DNA of 9,205 nt from positions 1 to 9,205 of the forward strand of contig JAFGKV010000119.1 of the NCBI GenBank assembly GCA_016928395.1, in the 5' to 3' direction. The DNA comes from Candidatus Fermentibacterota bacterium. Lineage in GTDB: Bacteria > JAFGKV01. This document shows, one piece after another, positions 1 through 6,347 of the stretch. The notes beneath the pieces are model-generated. The model saw only the letters and a list, made by a program, of their open reading frames with translations, had not been told where the DNA came from and made no database searches. Made by a program: the position numbers and the translations under genes. Each line of letters begins with the position of its first letter. The stretch's first letter is position 1.

Positions 1-161
1 GGTCAATGGGTGCTGTGTCTCATCACCTTACGCTCCTGAGCCCTTGAGTCTACGCCCCACGAGATGGTTCTGGTTACTGCTGCGGCGGGCGCCGTCACGG
101 CGGGGTGGGCTTCCGGCCCAACAGTCACCCGAAACCGAGTGTTCCAGAGAGAAGCCGTAGC

Positions 162-1844
162 GTGAGAACTCCACACGGCCGAGTACGCCGGCTTGTCGAA
201 GAGATCGATGTGAGCCGGAGGGAAGTCACGCAGCGGTGCGTGGCTTTGGCAGTGGCCAGGATTCTGGTCGCGATGGTCCTTGCCGGTCTCGCCTATGCCC
301 TGCCGGCTTTGTGGGCATGCCCGGGTGTCGGAGCGCCACCTTTACCCGCGGCCATCCCCCCGACCTTGGCCGCCTATCTGGGTTTCGGCGTTGTTGTGCT
401 CCTCGTGGCTCTGCGATCCTCCGCCATGAAGCGGCTCAGCCAGCTGAGCGTCGGCGTTGATCTCATAGTGGTCACAGTGCTTGTTGCGTTGTCCGGCGGT
501 ACCGACAGCCAGCTTGTGCTCCTCTATATGCTTGTTATCGTGGGTGTGTCGGTTCTCTTGTCACCCATTAATGGCATGACGGCCGCCATTGCCAGCGTAT
601 CCATGTTGAGTCTGATATATCTTGCCCAGAGTGTCGGATGGGCAACTCGATGCGCCCCGCTGGGTGCAGGCCAGGGGAGCGTATTTCGCTTTGTTGCAGT
701 CGTGTCGTTTCTCGTTCTTACCGCCTTTCTGGCCGGCTATCTTGCCTTGGCTGGCAGTCGCCTGAAGCTCCTCAATCTCGAGATTCTTGAGAGCATGAAC
801 GCAGGTGTGGCGATTGTGGATTTGGATGGTAACGTGCAGTATTTGAACGTCATGGGGTTACGATTGCTGGGTCTTGAGGCGTCATCGGTGCGCGGGGAAC
901 CAGTGGACAGGGTACTTGCGGGACAGGCGGCGGAGGCGATCATGGCGACACTACGTACCGGCGTGCCTGTATCTCGTCGTGAGGTCTCCATAGCCAGTAA
1001 CCACGGTGGTGCTATCCCTTCAGGGATCACCACCTCTGTGCTTGGGGACCGGCGACGGCGTATCTGGGGAGTGGCAGCGACCTTCACCGATCTCACGGAT
1101 GTGCGGAGAATGGAAGAACGACTGCGTCATGCAGACCGCATGGCGACCATTTCGCATTCGGCGGCCGGCATGAGTCATGAATTGCGCAATCCACTGGCGT
1201 GCATCCGCGGTGGCGTGGATCTTCTTTCCGAGATTCTTCCCAAAGACGAAGAAGCCTCGGAGGTGATGGATCTCATTGCCAGGGAGACCCAGAGGTTAAG
1301 CACTATCGTGGAGTCCTTTCTGGACGTCAGTCGAATCGATTCCCCGGTGTGTGAAGTACACTCCTTTGGGGAAATCTGGAGGGAGGTGGAGACGGTTCTT
1401 CGGGCAAGATTCGGGCAGGTTCTGGACAACAAGGTGCGGTTGACGCTGGCTCAAGGGTCAGAGGAGGTCGCCTTGTGGGCAGATCTCGGTCAGATGAGAC
1501 AGGTTCTCATCAACTTGGTGCAGAACGCCATCGAGGCCCTTGCGGATGGCGGCGGTATCCAGGTATCATGTCAGTATGCACGTGCAGTTGCCAAGGAGGG
1601 TTTGGGGCCTGGTACCGAGATTATCGTGCGCGATGATGGCCCGGGTGTGCCTCTTGGCGTAGGGCACCGAATCTTTGAGCCGTTCTACACGAGCAAGGCT
1701 CGTGGCACAGGCCTCGGGCTTGCCGTGGTCAAGCGAATCGTCGAAGGTCACAGCGGGGACGTGCGACTGCTGGCGGACCAGGAGCGTGGCAGTGCGTTCC
1801 GTATCTGGCTTCCCCTCAGGAACGGAGCCGTGACGACAACATAG
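162..1844 (+). CDS. pilS: PilS-type membrane sensor histidine kinase
   Basis: Inner-membrane sensor kinase that should autophosphorylate on histidine and pass the phosphate to the PilR-type regulator two genes downstream. The frame is open from a GTG at 105; residues below are counted from there (subtract 19 for the start chosen). About six hydrophobic segments (near 44-70, 88-104, 113-130, 136-153, 157-176, 193-215) leave almost no periplasmic domain, as in PilS. A PAS-like region follows (about 222-330, with MNAGVAIVDLDGNVQYLN). The H-box is GMSHELRNPL with His358. The HATPase domain has an N-box (QVLINLVQNAIEAL, about 466-479), a DDGPG G1 box near 510, FEPFYTS, and GTGLGLA near 534-540. 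I prefer the GTG at 162 because AGAGAGAAG lies 7 nt upstream; GTG 105 and GTG 210 remain possible. It ends 7-13 nt before the ATPase gene, implying an operon. The kinase assignment is certain; the PilS subtype is inferred from topology and neighbours. Confidence 0.92.
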   Translation: MRTPHGRVRRLVEEIDVSRREVTQRCVALAVARILVAMVLAGLAYALPALWACPGVGAPPLPAAIPPTLAAYLGFGVVVLLVALRSSAMKRLSQLSVGVDLIVVTVLVALSGGTDSQLVLLYMLVIVGVSVLLSPINGMTAAIASVSMLSLIYLAQSVGWATRCAPLGAGQGSVFRFVAVVSFLVLTAFLAGYLALAGSRLKLLNLEILESMNAGVAIVDLDGNVQYLNVMGLRLLGLEASSVRGEPVDRVLAGQAAEAIMATLRTGVPVSRREVSIASNHGGAIPSGITTSVLGDRRRRIWGVAATFTDLTDVRRMEERLRHADRMATISHSAAGMSHELRNPLACIRGGVDLLSEILPKDEEASEVMDLIARETQRLSTIVESFLDVSRIDSPVCEVHSFGEIWREVETVLRARFGQVLDNKVRLTLAQGSEEVALWADLGQMRQVLINLVQNAIEALADGGGIQVSCQYARAVAKEGLGPGTEIIVRDDGPGVPLGVGHRIFEPFYTSKARGTGLGLAVVKRIVEGHSGDVRLLADQERGSAFRIWLPLRNGAVTTT

Positions 1845-1848
1845 GAGG
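1843..1848 (+). promoter_or_regulatory. Strong ribosome binding site that decides the pilT start
   Basis: AGGAGG overlaps the end of the pilS stop codon. It lies 9 nt before the GTG at 1858 but only 3 nt before the GTG at 1852. The spacing favours 1858 as the true start. Overlap with the upstream stop suggests translational coupling of kinase and ATPase. Confidence 0.7.
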
Positions 1849-1857
1849 AGCGTGGAA

Positions 1858-2949
1858 GTGGAACTGAACGTCAACACTTATCTCAGGCGATTGGTTGACG
1901 AGAATGCGTCCGACCTTCACTTCAAAGTAGGCACACCTCCGGTTCTGAGGGTGAACGGTCAACTGCTTATTCTCGAAGGGAACCGTTTGAGTCCGGCGGA
2001 AGTCGAACAGGTAGCCGTGTCGCTGCTTCCGGAGAGTAAGCGAACGCTCATGGAGGAGGGTCACGAGCTGGACGTGGCATACAGCGTCCCGGGTCTTGGA
2101 CGGTTCCGCACGAATATCTACAAGCAGCGAGGGACGTTTGCCATTGCGATCCGTTACATCCCCTCCAGTGCGGAGCTGACCTTCGATGGACTCAACCTTC
2201 CGCCGGTGTTGCGGGATTTGGCCGATCAGCAGCGGGGGCTTGTACTCCTCACCGGGACCACCGGGAGCGGCAAATCAACGACGCTGGCGGCTATGATCCA
2301 GCATATCAATGCGACGCGCAAGGGTCACATTGTGACCATCGAGGACCCCATAGAGTTCCTCCACCGCGACAACAAGTGCATCATCAGCCAGCGGGAGCTT
2401 GGTGAGGACACGGCATCATTTTCGACGGCTCTGAAGTATGTCGTTCGCCAGGATCCCGATGTAATTCTGGTTGGCGAAATGCGGGATGTCGACACCGTGG
2501 CGTCGGTCATCCAGGCGGCAACCACCGGGCATCTTGTCTTCAGTACTCTCCACACCACTGACACGGTCCAGACCATCAACAGGATTGTGAACTTCTTCCC
2601 GTCGCACCAGCATCAGCAGGTTCGCGTCGATCTCGCCGCATGTCTCCGCGGGATTGTCGGGCTGCGTCTCCTGGCCCGCGCCGATGGTGCCGGGCGGGTG
2701 CCGGCAGTGGAGGTCATGGTATCGACGCCGACAATTCGTGACCTCCTCCTGTCCGAGGAGAAGATGGAGAAGATCAAGGAAGCCATCGATCAGGGCAGCC
2801 TCCACTACGGTATGCAGACCTACGACCAAGCGCTCATCCGTCTCTATCGAGATGGGCTGATCCACTACGAAGAGGCGCTCAACAATGCCACCAGCCCTGG
2901 TGATCTTGCGCTGAAGATTCGCAGCGAGATGCCTGATCGCCGCAAGTAG
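1858..2949 (+). CDS. pilT: Type IV pilus retraction ATPase, PilT/PilU family
   Basis: Hexameric cytoplasmic AAA-like ATPase that powers pilus disassembly and twitching motility at the base of the type IV pilus. It is about 363 residues, the usual PilT length. The N-terminal PAS-like domain carries the family signature ASDLHFKVGTPPVLRVNG. The Walker A is GTTGSGKS (about 133-140), the Asp box is VTIEDPIEFLH, the Walker B is DPDVILVGEMRD (about 199-210), and the His box is TGHLVFSTLHT. The C-terminal segment, including GMQTYDQAL and YEEALNNA followed by LALKIR, reads more like PilU. The PilT retraction motif AIRNLIRE is replaced by TIRDLLLSEE. IEDPIEFLH is also PilU-like. The start at GTG 1858 is chosen from the Shine-Dalgarno spacing; GTG 1852 adds two residues. 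The gene lies between kinase and regulator genes with gaps of 13 nt and 10 nt. The family call is certain; assignment to PilT or PilU is open. Confidence 0.96.
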   Translation: MELNVNTYLRRLVDENASDLHFKVGTPPVLRVNGQLLILEGNRLSPAEVEQVAVSLLPESKRTLMEEGHELDVAYSVPGLGRFRTNIYKQRGTFAIAIRYIPSSAELTFDGLNLPPVLRDLADQQRGLVLLTGTTGSGKSTTLAAMIQHINATRKGHIVTIEDPIEFLHRDNKCIISQRELGEDTASFSTALKYVVRQDPDVILVGEMRDVDTVASVIQAATTGHLVFSTLHTTDTVQTINRIVNFFPSHQHQQVRVDLAACLRGIVGLRLLARADGAGRVPAVEVMVSTPTIRDLLLSEEKMEKIKEAIDQGSLHYGMQTYDQALIRLYRDGLIHYEEALNNATSPGDLALKIRSEMPDRRK

Positions 2950-2959
2950 GCGCGGGATC

Positions 2960-4330
2960 TTGGCCGAGATACACCTGCTGCTGGTTGATGATGAACCGGG
3001 CATTCGGGTGATGTACAGCAGGCTGCTGGCGCGATCGGGATACCGGGTGAGCGTCGCCGAGGACGGCCCACATGCGCTGGAGGAAATTCACAAGGATCCG
3101 CCGGAAGTGATGATCACCGATATCCGCATGCCCGGTATGAGCGGGCTGGAGCTTGTGCGCCGGGCGCGGGAGATCGATTCGACGCTCAAGGTCATCATCA
3201 TCACCGCTCATGCAGACACCGAGTCCGCCATTGAGGCGGTCAGTCTTGGCGCGTTTGGCTATGTAAGAAAACCCTTTAGCAAGCAGCAGCTCACGGATGC
3301 CTTGGATCGGGCCCTCACAATCCGGGAAGCAGAGCGTGTCACGGGCGTAGCAGAGCCGGAGACACCATGCGACTTCACCGGGATCGTGGGCCAAAGCGGG
3401 CCGCTGGAGCAAGTTTTCCGCATGGTTCGTCGCGTGGCGCCAACAGAGGCGACCATACTGCTCACCGGTGAAAGCGGGACAGGCAAAGAGCTTTTCGCCC
3501 GTGCCATTCATGCCAACAGCCAACGTGCATCGGGGAGGTTCGTCTCGATAAACTGCGGCGCGCTTCCCGAGGCCCTTCTCGAGAGTGAGCTCTTCGGGCA
3601 TGTCCGTGGCTCATTCACGGGGGCGGTTCGAGACAAGGAGGGGTTGCTTCTCTATGCCGGAGGAGGCACGTTCTTCATGGATGAGATCGGCGATATGGCG
3701 CCCTCTACCCAGGTCAAGCTTCTCAGGGTGCTCGAGGAGCGCGAGGTGGTGCCTGTCGGGGGGACGAAGCCGCAGAAAGTTGATGTTCGAGTGCTGGTGG
3801 CGACCAATGTTGATCTTGATGAACGTGTCAAGCAGGGGCGATTCCGGGCAGATCTCTACTACAGGATCAATGTCATCCCGGTTCATATCCCCGCCCTGCG
3901 AAGCCGCAAGGACGATATTCCCATTCTCGTTGCACATCTGATTCAGAAGCATGTCCGGTCATCCGGGTTAGAGATGAAGGCCTTCTCCAGCGAGGCGATG
4001 GACAAACTGCGGTCCTATGAGTGGCCAGGGAATGTCCGGGAGCTCGAGAATGTGGTGCAGCGGTGTCTTATGCTCGCCGACGGTCCCGTGATCGGCGCGG
4101 CGGATATCCCGCTGGCTGCCGATCATCAGGGAGAGTCCATGGGCCGCGAATCGCAGCGGTCGCCGGATGGCGTCGAGGATCTCACACTGGAAGAGCTGGA
4201 GAAGCGGCATATCCTCCAGGTGCTGGAGCGCACGGGATGGCATCGAAAGAAGACGGCCAGCATTCTTGGGATCGATCCATCCACGCTCTACAGGAAACTC
4301 GATCGGTTCGGGATCAGTGCCGAGGAGTGA
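2960..4330 (+). CDS. pilR: PilR-type sigma-54-dependent response regulator
   Basis: NtrC-family transcriptional activator that remodels sigma-54 RNA polymerase when phosphorylated; the likely donor is the kinase at 162-1844. The receiver (1-120) has acidic residues Asp10/Asp11, phospho-acceptor Asp54 (MITDIRMPG), Thr82 and Lys104. The AAA+ domain runs about 140-375. It has Walker A GESGTGKE (170-177), a GSFTGA loop (217-222) in place of the usual GAFTGA, Walker B GGTFFMDEIGDM (235-246), sensor I ATN (281-283), arginine-finger region GRFRADLYYR, and sensor II WPGNVREL. The C-terminal Fis-type helix-turn-helix is near 417-450 (KKTASILGIDPSTLYRKL). The TTG start leaves the usual short lead into the first receiver strand; its ribosome site (AGTAGG, 9 nt upstream) is weak, so coupling to pilT is likely. 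No clear sigma-54 promoter was found in the window. The class is certain; the PilR identity rests on context. Confidence 0.94.
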   Translation: MAEIHLLLVDDEPGIRVMYSRLLARSGYRVSVAEDGPHALEEIHKDPPEVMITDIRMPGMSGLELVRRAREIDSTLKVIIITAHADTESAIEAVSLGAFGYVRKPFSKQQLTDALDRALTIREAERVTGVAEPETPCDFTGIVGQSGPLEQVFRMVRRVAPTEATILLTGESGTGKELFARAIHANSQRASGRFVSINCGALPEALLESELFGHVRGSFTGAVRDKEGLLLYAGGGTFFMDEIGDMAPSTQVKLLRVLEEREVVPVGGTKPQKVDVRVLVATNVDLDERVKQGRFRADLYYRINVIPVHIPALRSRKDDIPILVAHLIQKHVRSSGLEMKAFSSEAMDKLRSYEWPGNVRELENVVQRCLMLADGPVIGAADIPLAADHQGESMGRESQRSPDGVEDLTLEELEKRHILQVLERTGWHRKKTASILGIDPSTLYRKLDRFGISAEE

Positions 4331-4334
4331 GGCC

Positions 4335-4457
4335 GTGTTCCTGTTGGTGCACCTTCGAGGTAAGTCCGCAGGTGTGGCTGTTGATCGAGTATCCGGGAGT
4401 GGCCTTCCGGCGTTCGGATGGTCAACTAGTTCGGCCGTGGAGTGTGATCAGCAGTAG
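4335..4457 (+). other. Short open frame after pilR, possible CheW-like remnant
   Basis: A GTG 4 nt after the pilR stop has GAGGAG about 7 nt upstream and opens a 40-codon frame. Its beginning (FLLVHLRGKSAGVAVDRVSG) looks like the first two strands of CheW-type coupling domains, where a hydrophobic strand is followed by a glycine turn and VDRV. The frame then loses any resemblance and stops. Neither other frame continues a recognisable CheW. It may be a decayed gene or chance; the similarity is by eye only. Confidence 0.2.
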
Positions 4458-4623
4458 TAGTGAAGGAGATGGTGGGTTGTCCGGGCAGTGAGCGAGCTCA
4501 CCCGAGGACTAGATGCGGCGCGTCGGAGAGTCTATACACCTCGTGCTCCCGGAAGAGGCTGGCAGTGATGACATGCGTAGTCTTGTGCGGGGCGAGCTGT
4601 CTCCACGAGGGGCTGTCCGGGTC

Positions 4624-4668
4624 GACTTGACCAGGGTTCACCGGTGACCCTTGGCGTCAAGACTTGAC
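4624..4668. repeat. Inverted- and direct-repeat block
   Basis: The octamer GACTTGAC occurs at 4624-4631 and again at 4661-4668. Between the copies is an imperfect hairpin: CTTGA (4626-4630) pairs with TCAAG (4657-4661), CCA with TGG, and GGGT with ACCC, around a CACCGGTG core (4639-4646). GTCAAG-A-CTTGAC (4656-4668) is also a 6-bp inverted repeat on its own. It lies about 220 nt before the FmdB-type gene. It could be an operator or a structured leader; the function is unknown. Confidence 0.4.
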
Positions 4669-4875
4669 TATCCTGCGGTGTAGCCGTTCATTGTTTGTGC
4701 GCGCCAACGGGATCCCTGCAACCCGAATACGTTGCTGTTTCGGTAGCCGGTGCTCGATCCCGGGAGACTTCGCGTAATCCGTGGGCGAACCACGCGGCAA
4801 TCCTGGCGATGATCGGTCTGGCATGCTTCCTGAGGATCCCGTGCCAAGTCCGACGGTCACCTCTTTGTCTCTCTC

Positions 4876-4880
4876 AGGAG
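4876..4880 (+). promoter_or_regulatory. Ribosome binding site of the FmdB-type gene
   Basis: AGGAG lies 10 nt upstream of the ATG at 4891. This supports translation of the very small downstream gene from that start. Confidence 0.55.
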
Positions 4881-4890
4881 AACCAAGGCC

Positions 4891-5073
4891 ATGCCACTCT
4901 ATGAATACCGCTGCACACAGTGTGGCGAGCAGTTTACCCGCTTGCGATCCATCGCAGACCGAACGCTTCCTTGCCCCTGTCCATCATGCCGGTCCGAGGA
5001 ATCTGAACTGCTCATCTCTCGCGTGAGTGCAGGAGATGCCAGCTGCGGGGCAAAGAGCACAGGCTTTACCTGA
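4891..5073 (+). CDS. FmdB-family zinc-ribbon protein
   Basis: A 60-residue protein that starts [15 protein letters not shown], the typical opening of FmdB-type regulatory zinc ribbons. Two cysteine pairs, Cys8-x2-Cys11 and Cys30-x2-Cys33, should hold one zinc; Cys28 is an extra cysteine next to the second pair. The middle [14 protein letters not shown] and the end KSTGF fit the Ser/Gly/Cys-rich tails of this family. Family members are 60-110 residues, so it looks complete. The name comes from a gene beside formamidase in methylotrophs, proposed to be regulatory; the biochemical role of most members is unknown. The ATG is supported by AGGAG 10 nt upstream. It stands alone on the plus strand, more than 500 nt from pilR. 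A hairpin follows the stop by 4 nt. Confidence 0.85.
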   Translation: MPLYEYRCTQCGEQFTRLRSIADRTLPCPCPSCRSEESELLISRVSAGDASCGAKSTGFT

Positions 5074-5077
5074 GGGT

Positions 5078-5116
5078 AGGAGAGGTCCCGGGTCCCGGGA
5101 TCCCCAACCTTCTCCT
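5078..5116 (+). terminator. Hairpin after the FmdB-type gene, possible terminator
   Basis: AGGAGAGGT (5078-5086) pairs with ACC-T-TCTCCT (5107-5116) with one bulged T, giving a 9-bp stem. Inside is the tandem GGTCCCG-GGTCCCG (5084-5097). It starts 4 nt after the stop codon. There is no T tract after it, so a classic intrinsic terminator is not certain. Confidence 0.35.
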
Positions 5117-5171
5117 GCCACTCGGCCACCGCACTTCCCGCTTTCTGAACGTTCGGTTGAGCCTATGTGGC

Positions 5172-5209
5172 ACATTCGAGCTATTCTAACAGTAGAATAG
5201 CTCGAATGT
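5172..5209. repeat. Perfect 17-bp inverted repeat with 4-nt loop
   Basis: ACATTCGAGCTATTCTA (5172-5188) is followed by the loop ACAG and its exact reverse complement (5193-5209). The arms are only about 35% GC in GC-rich surroundings, so the element stands out in composition. No T run follows on the plus strand. It lies between convergent genes, 98 nt past the FmdB-type stop. It could be a bidirectional transcription stop, an operator for a dimeric regulator, or a relic of a mobile element. Confidence 0.75.
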
Positions 5210-5258
5210 CACCGCCTGGCCCCGGCAGATGCGGGCGGAGGCGCGGAGAGGACCTGCC

Positions 5259-5418
5259 ATGGAATCGCTGATGGGGGCAGGTCGCAGGGTTCATCGGCGC
5301 GCGAGTTCACGCGCTGTGGCCGGGAGACAGTCTCGACCTCGAGCCGCTGGGGATTCCGTCTATGCGCGATGAGCCGTCGGTGTTGGCTGTGTTCATGAGT
5401 GCTGCCCTTCGCCGGTGA
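5259..5418 (+). pseudogene. Possible small gene broken by one G in a G5 run
   Basis: The ATG at 5259 has GGAGAGG about 7 nt upstream but its frame stops after 37 codons of Arg-rich sequence. Removing one G from the G5 run at 5273-5277 joins it to the open frame ending at 5418. That would give a 52-residue protein starting MESLMGQVAGFIGARVHALW and continuing with a balanced composition (DSLDLEPLGIP, then DEPSVLAVFMSAALRR). The downstream part is rich in G at first codon positions and in G/C at third positions, like coding sequence, but has no good start of its own. No family is recognised. It may be a pseudogene, a sequencing indel, or chance. Confidence 0.33.
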
Positions 5419-5734
5419 CCACCGCGGCTCTGATCCGGTGTAGGACCAGGGGGTCACGCATCGGTGAGTTCTGTGTCGGGGGTCTGTGTGGCCGTCTCAT
5501 CACAAAGACCAGAGTGCCAGTGGGCGCGGGGTTGAATGCGCTGTAGTGGCGGCTTGAAGCGCCACGCAGCTGCACCCTCCTCACCCTGGATGTCGCCAGG
5601 ACCCGGCTCTCGCGACGAGTACCGGTCACCCGATAGGCAGTCGCGCCCGAGGGAGCTAACAAGCACCGCCGTCGGTATGCCTTGGGACGAGACGCCATCT
5701 TCGCGGGTCGGAAAGACGACGTGACGCGCCGGGG
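5419..5734. other. Non-coding stretch, nothing recognised
   Basis: About 315 nt between the possible broken gene and the end of the convergent minus-strand gene. Frames on both strands here give Arg/Pro/Ser-rich translations without motifs. I see no RNA gene or terminator. Confidence 0.45.
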
Positions 5735-6280
5735 CTATATCGCCCCACAGGTGAAGAGAGTGACTTTGTTCACGAGGCGGTAGGCCGGAGCATAGGTCCG
5801 CCGATACGCGGGGGAATGGCTCACGGCGGGGAAGTTGGCCCCGCGGAGGTATCTCTCGGTGGCGTCGAGACCGTCGGGATCGGCGACCAGAAGGTGGCCC
5901 GCTTGAATCTGACGGCATAGCAGGGCCCATCCCTGATGCAGGAGGTCGATCCGCGGCGGGAATGCCCTTATGCAGGCCACAAATCCTTCCAGCACGGCGT
6001 GGGGGTCGACGCCGTGGGCCTTGGCTCCGGCCAGATGGAGGCGGAATAGGGGTGTATGGAGGGTGATGTCGTCGAGAAGGATCATCCCAGGATCCGTTTC
6101 GACGGCGGCGTACTCGGTACACAGTCGTTTCCGCAACGCATCGGCATCATCGGTCGCGTGGGCGGGTCCCATGCATGCCTGGTAGAGCAGCTTGTAGGTG
6201 TCGATGACACACCATGCCGGATACCGCGCGGCGTGGGTGCGCAGGAGTTCGAGGGTGCGTTGCCGCAGAGCGGAGGTCAT
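5735..6280 (-). CDS. Conserved cytoplasmic protein of unknown function
   Basis: A 181-residue protein with no signal peptide or membrane segment. It carries features I associate with a widespread uncharacterised bacterial family: an N-terminal helix ending in YPAWCVIDTYKLLYQACMGP followed by HA (about 20-41), a central PLFRLHLAGAKAHGVDPHAVL stretch (about 77-97, recalling RxxLxxxxAxGGDPxxL in relatives), and a C-terminal PAVSHSPAYRRTYAPAYRLV (about 151-170). The conserved His, Tyr and Arg residues hint at a binding or catalytic site, but no reaction is known to me. The ATG at 6280 lacks a clear Shine-Dalgarno site; no in-frame start lies just upstream. It follows the lipoprotein-like gene by 66 nt on the same strand and may be its last operon partner. 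The final codons overlap a small GGGGC/GCCCC hairpin. Confidence 0.8.
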   Translation of the reverse strand: MTSALRQRTLELLRTHAARYPAWCVIDTYKLLYQACMGPAHATDDADALRKRLCTEYAAVETDPGMILLDDITLHTPLFRLHLAGAKAHGVDPHAVLEGFVACIRAFPPRIDLLHQGWALLCRQIQAGHLLVADPDGLDATERYLRGANFPAVSHSPAYRRTYAPAYRLVNKVTLFTCGAI

Positions 6281-6297
6281 GGGGCGCCCGACACGAT

Positions 6298-6347
6298 GGA
6301 GGCCCGGCTGGTCCCGAGTTGGGGGCGACGAAGCCTCGCCGGCCTCC
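6298..6347 (-). terminator. Hairpin between lipoprotein-like gene and next gene
   Basis: GGAGGCCCGGC (6298-6308) pairs with GCCGGCCTCC (6338-6347) with one bulged C, a 10-bp GC-rich stem with a loop of about 29 nt. The right arm reaches the stop codon of the minus-strand gene 6347-6874. There is no T tract; it could weaken read-through into the gene at 6280 or protect the upstream message. Confidence 0.25.

Larger units (their letters stand above)
4458..4890. other. Gene-free stretch before the FmdB-type gene
   Basis: About 430 nt without a supported protein. Open frames here have compositions rich in Arg, Ser, Cys and Pro and no family signature. The notable content is an inverted-repeat block near 4624-4668. 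There is no convincing sigma-54 (GG-N10-GC with good flanks) or sigma-70 promoter. Confidence 0.5.

Noticed and set aside
2-160. Open plus-strand frame entering from the left edge and stopping 1 nt before the chosen pilS start
   Set aside because: Its 52 codons translate to an Arg/Pro/Ser/Cys-rich sequence without motifs; an open frame of this length is common at high GC. It could be the end of an upstream gene but nothing supports it.
2416-3601. Two long minus-strand frames (2416-3003 and 2879-3601) antisense to pilT and pilR
   Set aside because: They lie opposite unambiguous PilT and PilR domains and show no family signature.
4358-4370. GAGGTAAGTCCG, similar to the conserved GAGGAAAGTCCG of RNase P RNA
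   Set aside because: None of the other conserved RNase P elements were found downstream, and the following sequence does not fold that way by eye.
4438-4453. TGG-to-GC spacing of a sigma-54 promoter (TGGAGTGTGATCAGC)
   Set aside because: GG and GC are 10 nt apart but both flanking boxes match the consensus poorly, and no gene starts at the right distance.
5167-5182. TGGCAC start of a sigma-54-like -24 box beside the hairpin
   Set aside because: The GC of the -12 box is one base too close (9 nt), and the sequence is part of the inverted repeat.
5454-6122. 222-codon minus-strand frame overlapping the 5735-6280 gene
   Set aside because: It is Arg/Pro/Ser-rich and lacks motifs, whereas the other frame has recognisable conserved blocks; it is a shadow of that gene.
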